NCBI GenBank assembly: GCA_025459175.1
Contig: JALORC010000071.1
Span: forward strand, 1 to 36,817
Direction: 5' to 3'
Source of the DNA: Planctomycetota bacterium
Lineage (GTDB): Bacteria > Planctomycetota > UBA1135 > UBA2386
DNA length: 36,817 bases
Positions 25,807 to 32,859 of the stretch are shown here, one piece after another. The position numbers and the translations under genes were made by a program. The notes beneath the pieces are model-generated. The model was not told the origin of the DNA, did not search any database, and saw nothing but the letters and a program-made list of their open reading frames with translations. Positions within the stretch are counted from its first letter, which is position 1, and each line of letters opens with the position of its first letter.

Positions 25807-28800
25807 ATGAAGCGAACTGACCCAGCCCGCCTACTGTCCATTGCGACCCTCGTGGCTCTGTCCTCCTGCTCGAGCGGGGGTGGCACCACAGGGGAAGTCC
25901 GTCCCAGCGGTGACTTCGCAGTGCGCGCCACGGATCCCGTCAACGGCGCCGCGGTGTTCCTGAACGACCCGGTCAACATCGACTTCACGACCGACGTCGA
26001 CCTCGATTCGGCGGGACTCGGCACGGTGACGTTCCAGGCCCTGGATCAGCAAGGCCAACCGATCTCCGAGCTGGTGAATGGCACGTTCAACCTGGCCCGC
26101 ACCCCGAGCGACACGGCGGTCGGTCGCCGCCTGCAGTTCGTGCCGCGACTGGCCACCAACAACAGCTACGACAACGGCGGCTTCCGCGGCGGTCGCACCT
26201 ACCTGGTGCGCCTGGTCGGCGGCACGACGACCAACGACACCGTGCTGCGGGCGATGAACGGCAAGGGGCTGATCCAGCCGATGACGTTCTCGTTCACGAC
26301 GCGCGACGGCACCCAGCCCGCACAGCTCTACCGCAACCCCAAGTCGGGCGGTCCGACGCGCGATGGCGCGGCCGGCCTCGAAGTGAGCACCGCCACCAAC
26401 CTGGATGCGGTGCCGCTCGGCCTGTTCGGGGCGCCCCCGCTGGAGGTGCGGCTGAACTTCGATCAGGCGCTGAACCCCAACGACGTCAACGTCCCGGTCA
26501 ACCTCGACACCAACCCGCTGGTGCGCAATCCGAACCAGCGCGGTCGCATCTTCCTCGAGTACGACGATCCCCAGCTCGGCCCCGACATCTGGATCCCGGC
26601 CGATGTCGAGATCGAGCGCAATGATCTGACCGGCTCCACCATCGCGCTGCGTCCGGTCGGCGTGCTGCCGAACAACGCGACGATCCGCGTGATCGTCGAG
26701 GCCACGCTCGAGGACATCTCCGGCGAATCGAACCAGGGCTCGCCGACCTACAACCGGGTGTTCGGCACCTTCCGGACGGCGGACGCCTATGCGCAGCAGT
26801 GGAACGGCATCGTCGAGTCGTTCGACACGCTGGCCACCCTCGACCCGACCGCCAGCTTCCCGGAAGCGCAGGCGGAAGTCGGCCCCGGCTATCTGAAGGC
26901 CGGTTTCGCGTTCGAGGGCAACTCGACCACGCTCGAGTACGAGCCCACGGCCCAGGAAGTCGTGTTGAACACCGACCTGACGCAGGTCGTGCCCAAGTCG
27001 GGTCAGCCGTTCACGGTCTCGGGCGGTGTGTTCAACTTCAAGAACGTCAACATCCCGCAAGGTGTCACGGTGATCGGGCGCGGCTCGAAGCCGATGGTGT
27101 GGCTGTGCAGCGGCTCGTTCCGGGTCTCCGGCACCTTGACGGTGCGCGGCGGCAACGGCGCCCGCGTCGACACCCTGCAGTCGGCGAACTTCGCCAAGGC
27201 CGGCGGCATCGCCGGCCCCGGCGGTGGCAACGGTGGCGACGGCACGCCGTCGGCGAACCAGCGCGACCTGCGCGGTGGCGCCGGTCGCGGTCCGTTTCAG
27301 GAGCCTGGTCGCGGCGGCCGCGGCGGCTACCTGGCCTGCCTCTCCGGTTGCTACACCGGCACCGGCTACAACAGCAGCGGCGGCGGTTCCGGCGGCGGTG
27401 GCGGCTCGATGGCGACCCAGGGTGACTTGAACTGGCGCGGCACCACGCCCGCACTGGCGAGCATCATTCCCAACACCCCGCCGACCGCCAACACCGCGTT
27501 CCAACAGATCCGAGGCTTCGGCGGCAGCGGCTGCAGCGGTGGCAGCGGCTCTCGTGCGGGCACCGGCATCCTGTTCGGTGGCGAGCCCGGCGACCTGGTC
27601 TTCGCCGACACCCGCCAGGACAACAACTTCTGGGGCAGCGGTATCGACCTGAACGTCAACCGCAACATCCGCATCACCGGCGAGCTGACGGTGCCGGTGG
27701 GCGGCGGCGGTGGCGGTGGCGGTGGCGACACCTCGCCGACCTTCAACTGCACGCTCGGCGGCAACGACCCGCGCAACGACTACAGCGCTGGCGGCGGCGG
27801 CGGCGGCGGTGGTGTGCTGATCGTGAAGGCGCTCGAGGAGATCGTCATCACCGCCAGCGGCCAGATCAACGCCAACGGCGGCAACGGCGGCGGCGGTGAG
27901 CAGGTCGGCTCGTGCGGCGAAGCCGGCGGCGGCGGCGGCGGCGCCGGCGGCATGGTCGTGCTGATGTCGGCGAAGCAGATCATCATCGAGGCCCACGGCG
28001 TGCCCGCACAGAGCCGCTACCTCTACGGCGCTCCGGCCGGGTCCCCATACCAGGGCAACGACTACACGTTCGCGGTATCCGCCGACGGTGGCGTGTGCAC
28101 GACCGGTGGCTTCGGCTCGATCAGCCTCGCCAGCAAGTATCCGAGCAGCGGCTCGGCGATGGTCGCAGGCACCAGCTACGACGGCGAGCCGCTGGGCGGC
28201 CTCGGCGGCATGGGCATCGTGCAGCTGATGGTCCCCCCGGGCGACAGCAACAGCGACAACACCAACACCAAGCTCGACGACAACATCATCTTCCGGTTGC
28301 CGCCGCCCAGCCCGCAAACGGACATCACCGGCCTCGCCAAGCAGCACCTGCTGGGTTGGCGTGGCTTCGGGGTCGGGGCCACCGGCTTCGATGACTCCGG
28401 CGTCGCCATCAACCTCGGCAGCAACGAGGGTGACATCCGGCCGTCGCCGACCCTGTTGCCGGTGCCATTCAACGCGAAGTCGCGGGCCCGCTCGACGTGG
28501 ATCGACACCGGCTCGTCGCAACGTCGTGAGCTGGCGGCGGCCGATGGCCTCGCCCGCGGCATCGTCGGCGCCGACTCGGGCCCGATCTTCGACTTCCAGG
28601 GTCTCGATGCCCAGGGCTACCTCGCCTACGAAACGATCGGCAGCTCGGTCCGGCTGAATGCCCCCCTCGTGGTCAGCGAGCAGCCGATCGCGTCACTGGC
28701 GGCGGATGCCAGCTACCTCGGCGCGCCTGCGTATCGGATCACCCTGAGCAATGCAGCGCTGGGGCAAGCGGATCGTTGGGTGCAGCACGAAGCCGAGCTG

Positions 28801-29304
28801 CTCAATGCGACGGGCTCCTTGCTCGCCAGCTACCGCATCGTGTCGAACACCGATCGCGACCTGCTCTGCGCAGTCGGTTCGGATCTGCTGGCCACCGCGG
28901 CGACCAAGGTCCAGATCCGCGCCAAGTTCTACAGGGTCATCACCAACACCGCGGAAGGCCTCGGCGGCACCTACCAGGCCGAACTGCCCGGCAACACCCC
29001 GGTCACGTCGCCGATCGCGAACGTGCGCATCGGCTTCGCCTTCCACAACGACCCGAGGGCCACGACCGGGCGCTACCCGAGCAACAACGCGCAGGACTTC
29101 ACCAGCGATCTGGTGGCGTTCCGCAACTGGGTCAACAGCCCGGCCAACCCGGCCGGTGTCGGCGTCTTCCCGCGCTACGTGATGTGGGACGTCACGTTCG
29201 ACATCGCCTACCGCCCGAGCAACGCGATCTCGGCGCCGCGGTCGCTGCAGCCGAGCACCCCGCGCCCGGAGCTGCACGAGCTGCGCCTGCCGTTCCGGTT
29301 CTGA
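25807..29304 (+). CDS. Giant glycine-rich lipoprotein with Ig-like (Big_5-type) domains
   Basis: 1165-residue predicted lipoprotein: MKRTDPARLLSIATLVALSSC with lipobox LSSC, then SSGGGTTGE. Residues about 35-180 form an Ig-like domain of Big_5 type (VRATDPVNGAAVFLNDPVNIDFT, later MTFSFTTRDG); a second similar unit runs to about 330. From about 395 there are repeated beta-strand segments (FNFKNVNIPQGVTVIGRG, LTVRGGNGARVD, IVITASGQINANGGNGG) separated by poly-Gly loops up to about residue 810, suggesting a beta-helix or sandwich decorated with Gly loops. The C-terminal 350 residues are non-repetitive and end in LHELRLPFRF. It is an exported surface protein of unknown function. The stop codon is the first base triplet of the repeat at 29301. 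Confidence 0.82.
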   Translation: MKRTDPARLLSIATLVALSSCSSGGGTTGEVRPSGDFAVRATDPVNGAAVFLNDPVNIDFTTDVDLDSAGLGTVTFQALDQQGQPISELVNGTFNLARTPSDTAVGRRLQFVPRLATNNSYDNGGFRGGRTYLVRLVGGTTTNDTVLRAMNGKGLIQPMTFSFTTRDGTQPAQLYRNPKSGGPTRDGAAGLEVSTATNLDAVPLGLFGAPPLEVRLNFDQALNPNDVNVPVNLDTNPLVRNPNQRGRIFLEYDDPQLGPDIWIPADVEIERNDLTGSTIALRPVGVLPNNATIRVIVEATLEDISGESNQGSPTYNRVFGTFRTADAYAQQWNGIVESFDTLATLDPTASFPEAQAEVGPGYLKAGFAFEGNSTTLEYEPTAQEVVLNTDLTQVVPKSGQPFTVSGGVFNFKNVNIPQGVTVIGRGSKPMVWLCSGSFRVSGTLTVRGGNGARVDTLQSANFAKAGGIAGPGGGNGGDGTPSANQRDLRGGAGRGPFQEPGRGGRGGYLACLSGCYTGTGYNSSGGGSGGGGGSMATQGDLNWRGTTPALASIIPNTPPTANTAFQQIRGFGGSGCSGGSGSRAGTGILFGGEPGDLVFADTRQDNNFWGSGIDLNVNRNIRITGELTVPVGGGGGGGGGDTSPTFNCTLGGNDPRNDYSAGGGGGGGGVLIVKALEEIVITASGQINANGGNGGGGEQVGSCGEAGGGGGGAGGMVVLMSAKQIIIEAHGVPAQSRYLYGAPAGSPYQGNDYTFAVSADGGVCTTGGFGSISLASKYPSSGSAMVAGTSYDGEPLGGLGGMGIVQLMVPPGDSNSDNTNTKLDDNIIFRLPPPSPQTDITGLAKQHLLGWRGFGVGATGFDDSGVAINLGSNEGDIRPSPTLLPVPFNAKSRARSTWIDTGSSQRRELAAADGLARGIVGADSGPIFDFQGLDAQGYLAYETIGSSVRLNAPLVVSEQPIASLAADASYLGAPAYRITLSNAALGQADRWVQHEAELLNATGSLLASYRIVSNTDRDLLCAVGSDLLATAATKVQIRAKFYRVITNTAEGLGGTYQAELPGNTPVTSPIANVRIGFAFHNDPRATTGRYPSNNAQDFTSDLVAFRNWVNSPANPAGVGVFPRYVMWDVTFDIAYRPSNAISAPRSLQPSTPRPELHELRLPFRF

Positions 29305-29418
29305 GCCGGCTCGCCCGCGAGGCGACCCGGCTCAGCGATTGCCAGGACGCCGCAACGCGGGACCCACCAACCGCGAGATCGACGCAACCGGCCCCGCTGC
29401 GTCGTCTCCTTGGAAGCC
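29301..29418. repeat. Copy 1 of a ~118-bp direct repeat flanking argJ
   Basis: Matches 30783-30899 with nine substitutions and one 1-base gap by eye. It starts at the stop codon of the glycine-rich lipoprotein with a long hairpin (29302-29334) and continues with GCGATTGCC, GACGCCGCAAC, CACCAACCGCGA and CCCCGCTGCGTCGTC. On the minus strand it keeps an open 28-codon frame ending RRPGNR-stop. Confidence 0.85.
29302..29334. terminator. Hairpin carrying TGA on both strands (repeat copy 1)
   Basis: TGAGCCGG pairs with CCGGCTCA, then one C-C mismatch, then TCGCC with GGCGA around CGCGA: 13 paired bases. The left arm contains the stop codon of the plus-strand gene; the right arm, read on the minus strand, contains the stop of the repeat's own frame. 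It has no T tract. Confidence 0.6.
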
Positions 29419-29554
29419 GGTCCAACTCGCGCTTCTGGTCCGCCTCGGGCTGTCGGGCCCGAGATCACCGCGACGCGGTTGCGCTGGAGCCAGCGCCCGC
29501 GTCGCCGCCCCCACCAACTGCGGCTGGTCGGCCGGGCATCGAGTCGGGATCCGG

Positions 29555-29568
29555 CGCTGCATGCAGCG
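29555..29568. promoter_or_regulatory. 14-bp palindrome upstream of argJ
   Basis: CGCTGCATGCAGCG is a perfect palindrome 27 bases before the argJ start. It contains TGCATGCA but lacks the 2-base spacer and TATGC arm of the ARG boxes at argR, so operator function is only a possibility. Confidence 0.25.
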
Positions 29569-29595
29569 GCCACCCCCGATATGGTCCGCGGCCCG

Positions 29596-30786
29596 ATGAC
29601 CGTCGTTCTCGAGCCCGTTCCTGATCACATCCCGCTGCCCGCCGGGTTCCGTGCCGCCGGCCTGCACTGCGGCCTCAAGAAGAACCAGCTGCCGGATCTC
29701 GCGCTGCTGCTGGCCGAGTCACCCGTGGCGGCAGCGGCGATCTACACGCAGAACCAGCTGACCGGCGCGCACATCCACGTCTGCCGGGATCATCTGGCCC
29801 GCAGCGGTGGCCTGGTGCGGGCCGTGCTGGTCAACGCCCGCAACGCCAACTGTGCCACCGGGCAGGAGGGCATCGACGCCGCCCGCCGATGCTGCCACGA
29901 ACTGGCGCGACGTCTCGGCTGCCCCGATGAGCAGGTGCTGATGGCGAGCACCGGGCCGATCGGTGCCCCCCTGCCGAGCGAACGCATCGTGAGCCACCTC
30001 GATGCGCTGCTGGAGCGCGCCAGTCGGGACGGCGGCATGGACTTCGCGCGCGCGATCATGACCACGGACACCTACCCCAAGGCGCAGCACGGCCGCGTCG
30101 GCGCCGCCGAAGCGACGGGCTTCGCGAAGGGCTCGGGCATGATCCACCCGTCCATGGCGACGATGCTCGGGTTCCTGCTGACCAACGGACGGATCGCCTC
30201 GACGAACGCGACCCAGGCGATGCTGCGGCGGATCGCCGACCGCAGCTTCCATCGCGTCACGATCGACGGCGACACGTCCCCGAACGACACCTTGTTGTTG
30301 CTGGCATCGGGCACCGCAGCGGCAGCACCGGAAGCGCTCGAAGCCGGCCTCACCACGCTCGGCCAACAGCTCGCTCGCACCATCGCCGCCGATGGCGAAG
30401 GTGCCACCCGCCTGGTGACGGTCGAAGTTCGCGGCGCGCGCACCGAGGCCGAGGCCACCGCGATCGGACGGGTCATCGCCACCAGCCCGTTGGTGAAGAC
30501 CGCAGTGGCCGGTCGCGATCCGAACTGGGGCCGCATCCTGTCCGCGGCCGGACGGGCCGGCATCGCGTTCCCGGCCGAACGAGCCCGTGTCTGGGTCGGC
30601 CCCGCGGACGTCTACAGCGGCGGCAAGCCGCACCCGGAGAACGAGCCTGCCGCGCACCGTCACCTGGTCGACGAAACCCGGATCGTGCTCGGCGTCGATC
30701 TGGCGACCGGCGATGCGGAGGCCGACGTGTGGACCTGCGACTTCACCAAGGACTACGTGCAGATCAACGCCGACTATCGCAGCTGA
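29596..30786 (+). CDS. argJ: Glutamate N-acetyltransferase / ornithine acetyltransferase
   Basis: Transfers acetyl from acetylornithine to glutamate, giving free ornithine and recycling acetylglutamate; some members also use acetyl-CoA. 396 residues. The precursor is expected to cut itself before Thr189 in KGSGMIHPSMATMLGF, leaving Thr as nucleophile. Other marks are PAGFRAAGLHCGLK, VLVNARNANCATG, DTYPKA, TIDGDTSPNDTLLLLASG, VAGRDPNWGRIL and the C-terminus KDYVQINADYRS. Start ATG 29596 is preferred; ATG 29581 adds five residues. It lies 4.2 kb from argH, separated by the lipoprotein gene, and sits between the two copies of the direct repeat, which is odd. It would explain survival without ArgA if bifunctional. 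Confidence 0.95.
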   Translation: MTVVLEPVPDHIPLPAGFRAAGLHCGLKKNQLPDLALLLAESPVAAAAIYTQNQLTGAHIHVCRDHLARSGGLVRAVLVNARNANCATGQEGIDAARRCCHELARRLGCPDEQVLMASTGPIGAPLPSERIVSHLDALLERASRDGGMDFARAIMTTDTYPKAQHGRVGAAEATGFAKGSGMIHPSMATMLGFLLTNGRIASTNATQAMLRRIADRSFHRVTIDGDTSPNDTLLLLASGTAAAAPEALEAGLTTLGQQLARTIAADGEGATRLVTVEVRGARTEAEATAIGRVIATSPLVKTAVAGRDPNWGRILSAAGRAGIAFPAERARVWVGPADVYSGGKPHPENEPAAHRHLVDETRIVLGVDLATGDAEADVWTCDFTKDYVQINADYRS

Positions 30787-30899
30787 GCCGGCTCGCCCGG
30801 AGGCGACCCCGCTCAGCGATTGCCGGGACGCCGCAACTCGGGAACCACCAACCGCGAAATCGACGCAACCAGCCCCGCTGCGTCGTCAACCTGGAAGCC
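30783..30899. repeat. Copy 2 of the ~118-bp direct repeat flanking argJ
   Basis: Same element as at 29301-29418, 117 bases here. It begins at the argJ stop codon and fills the whole gap between argJ and trmO. Its minus-strand frame also stays open for 28 codons and ends RRPGNR-stop. Confidence 0.85.
30784..30815. terminator. Hairpin carrying TGA on both strands (repeat copy 2)
   Basis: TGAGC / GCTCA and TCGCC / GGCGA arms with two C-C mismatches around a CGGA loop. The left arm is the argJ stop. It sits between convergent argJ and trmO and so could end both transcripts. Confidence 0.55.
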
Positions 30900-30904
30900 C
30901 GCGA

Positions 30905-31447
30905 TCACTCGGTCGGTGGTCGCCGCGTCCGGTAGATGCGCGGCGGCGCGAGCCCCTTCTGCTCCCACCAGGAGCGGTGATCCCCGACGTCGTTCGGCAG
31001 GTCGGCGACATAGCCGATGGTCGCGGCAGGCACGCTGTCGCAGTACGGCAAGTAGGGCTTCAAGTCGAGCACCGGGGTGCCGTCGAGCAGGTCGTGGTCG
31101 GCGATCGCCAGCACCCGCTTGTCGATGCCGAGCAGCCGCACACACGACAGCCCGAGCGGATTCGGCCGCTGCGGCGCGCGGGTCGCGAACACGCCTCGCT
31201 TCCTGGTGTCGCGCGGCGGCATGACCTGCAGCTTCGTTCCACGCGCCAGATGGCACCAGAACAACACCCACAGATGGCTGAACCCCGACAGGTCGGCGAG
31301 ACCGTTCTGCAGACCCTGTCGGATCTCGATGACGCCGGTGGCGCCGCGACCGAGCCCGCTCTGGCGGGGTGCCTCATGGTGCAAGCGCTGCTCGGTGCGG
31401 ACGACGCCGATCGGGCGCAGCGACAAGGACGGCGCCGGATCGGTCAT
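30905..31447 (-). CDS. trmO: tRNA (t6A37)-N6-methyltransferase TrmO-like
   Basis: 180-residue protein of the TrmO/TsaA (UPF0066) family, which methylates threonylcarbamoyladenosine at position 37 of ACY-reading tRNAs using S-adenosylmethionine. It starts LSLRPIGVVRTE and carries FSHLWVLFWCHL, KRGVFATRAPQRPNPLGLSCVRLL and LDGTPVLDLKPYLPYCDS, the family's conserved blocks in the right order. The start is ATG 31447, overlapping the stop of the LysM gene (ATGA), so translation is coupled to it; the longer frame upstream is antisense or out of frame with that gene. It ends just beyond the direct repeat. Confidence 0.9.
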   Translation of the reverse strand: MTDPAPSLSLRPIGVVRTEQRLHHEAPRQSGLGRGATGVIEIRQGLQNGLADLSGFSHLWVLFWCHLARGTKLQVMPPRDTRKRGVFATRAPQRPNPLGLSCVRLLGIDKRVLAIADHDLLDGTPVLDLKPYLPYCDSVPAATIGYVADLPNDVGDHRSWWEQKGLAPPRIYRTRRPPTE

Positions 31448-31959
31448 CGGTTCGGCGAAGCCGAAGTCGGCGGGCGCGGGATCTTCACCTTCTGACCGGC
31501 CTGCAGACGCCGCGTGTCGGCCTCGCTCCAACCGTTGAGCGCCATGATCTCGCGGAACCGGTTGCCGTTGCCGAGGTGCTTCTTGGCCAACTGGATCAGG
31601 TTCTGGCGCGGCCCCAGGGTCACGACGAAGTAGTCGGTCGACGGCCGCGGCGCCACCGGGGGCTCCGACCGCGGCGGCGAGTCGTCCACCGGCTGCGGTT
31701 GTGGACCCGATTCGACGACTGCGGCATCCGGCTCGGCGATCGGCTGCCCAGGTGGAAGCGACGCCACCGGCTCGGCAGGCTGCAGCGTTTGCGGCGCCGC
31801 CACCTCGACGCCTGCGGCCTGCAGCGAGCCACGCAACGAGGCGTGACCACCACCGACCTCGAGCAGCAATGTGCCGTCGCTGGCGCGCTCCGAAGCGTGA
31901 CTCGGCGAACACCCCGCGGTCATCCACAGGGGCACGGCGACAACGAGCAGGAGACGCAT
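31444..31959 (-). CDS. LysM-domain lipoprotein
   Basis: 171-residue predicted lipoprotein: MRLLLVVAVPLWMTAGC, a signal with lipobox TAGC. A Pro/Glu-rich linker spans about 60-115 (with PPRSEPPVAPRP), then a LysM module at about 118-165 (YFVVTLGPRQNLIQLAKKHLGNGNRFREIMALNGW...LQAGQKVKIP), a peptidoglycan-binding fold. There is no enzymatic domain. The start is set by the signal; the frame runs 32 codons further upstream without one. It is translationally coupled to trmO and divergent from psd across 102 bp. The pairing of a cell-wall binder with a tRNA methyltransferase is unexplained. Confidence 0.85.
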   Translation of the reverse strand: MRLLLVVAVPLWMTAGCSPSHASERASDGTLLLEVGGGHASLRGSLQAAGVEVAAPQTLQPAEPVASLPPGQPIAEPDAAVVESGPQPQPVDDSPPRSEPPVAPRPSTDYFVVTLGPRQNLIQLAKKHLGNGNRFREIMALNGWSEADTRRLQAGQKVKIPRPPTSASPNR

Positions 31960-32061
31960 GCCCGGATCTTGCCAGATCTCGCCGGCGGCCGCGACGACGA
32001 GCGTGCTTGCGCCGAGGCGACCGTCCGCCGAAGGTGTGTTGCGCCCCGCTGGCAAACCACC

Positions 32062-32856
32062 ATGAGTACCCTACGCCGAGTGCTCCTCACCGCCCTGCCG
32101 AAGGTCGCGCTGTCGCGGCTGTGCGGGCTGGTTTGCTCGCTGCCGCTGCCGAGATCGCTCCGCCCCAAGCTGTTCGGCTGGTTCGCCCGCCGCTACGGCG
32201 CCAGCCTGGATCAGGTCGCCGGCGAGCTCACCGACTACCGCAGCATGCAGGACTTCTTTCGCCGGCCGCTGCGGCCCGGTGCCCGCCCGCTGGCGAGGAC
32301 TGCGCTGGCCTGGCCGTGCGACGGCCGCATCGTCACCAGCAGCCCGATCGCCGGCGGCCGCATCCCCCAGGTGAAGGGCAACGACTACGACCTCGCCGAC
32401 CTGCTCGGTTCGACGGCCCTGGCGGCCGAACTGGACGGCGGCTGGCAGGCGACGATCTACCTCGCTCCAGGCGACTACCACCGGGTGCACGCACCGTTCG
32501 ATGCGGCGATCGAATCGGTCACCTCGTTGCCGGGCACGCTGTTCCCGGTCAATCCGCCGGCGGTAGCGTGCATTCCGCGCCTGTTCGCGCGCAACAGTCG
32601 CCATGTCTTCCGCTGCCGTCTGCCCGGCGGCACACCGGCGGCCGTGGTCATGGTCGGCGCCTACAACGTCGGCGATACCACGATCACGCGCTCGGGCGGC
32701 ACCGTGCAGAAGGGCGACGAACTGGGTCGCTTCGGCTTCGGCTCGACGGTCGTCGCGGTCATCGGCCGCGGCGAGCTGCGGTTCGCGGCGCTCGCGGCCG
32801 AGGCACGCGTCTGGATGGGCGGCGCGGCGATGGCTTCGGACGATCGGTCGACCTGA
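32062..32856 (+). CDS. psd: Phosphatidylserine decarboxylase proenzyme
   Basis: Membrane-associated pyruvoyl enzyme that makes phosphatidylethanolamine. 264 residues. Asp87 in CDGRIV, His140/His143 in YHRVHAP, and the processing site FGFGST with Ser228 are the residues needed for self-cleavage and pyruvoyl formation; the usual LGST appears as FGST. It lacks a strong N-terminal membrane helix but has a basic amphipathic start. The start is the first ATG before RRVLLTALPKVALSRLCG. It is convergent with the HEAT gene; the 3-base gap and the hairpin at 32845 suggest a shared end. Confidence 0.93.
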   Translation: MSTLRRVLLTALPKVALSRLCGLVCSLPLPRSLRPKLFGWFARRYGASLDQVAGELTDYRSMQDFFRRPLRPGARPLARTALAWPCDGRIVTSSPIAGGRIPQVKGNDYDLADLLGSTALAAELDGGWQATIYLAPGDYHRVHAPFDAAIESVTSLPGTLFPVNPPAVACIPRLFARNSRHVFRCRLPGGTPAAVVMVGAYNVGDTTITRSGGTVQKGDELGRFGFGSTVVAVIGRGELRFAALAAEARVWMGGAAMASDDRST

Positions 32857-32859
32857 CCG
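32845..32859. terminator. Small hairpin over the psd stop codon
   Basis: CGGTC / GACCG with a GACCT loop; the psd TGA falls in the loop/right-arm boundary and the HEAT gene ends one base beyond. It is only five base pairs, so weak on its own. Confidence 0.3.

Noticed and set aside
27200..27960. Apparent tandem GGC-rich repeats resembling a repeat array
   Set aside because: They are in-frame Gly codons of irregular length inside a coding region, without constant spacers, so not CRISPR or satellite DNA.
25831..28521. 896-codon minus-strand frame opposite the glycine-rich lipoprotein
   Set aside because: It has no recognisable domain and an Ala/Arg/Val-rich composition mirroring the Gly codons; the plus strand has a lipoprotein signal and Ig-like domains.
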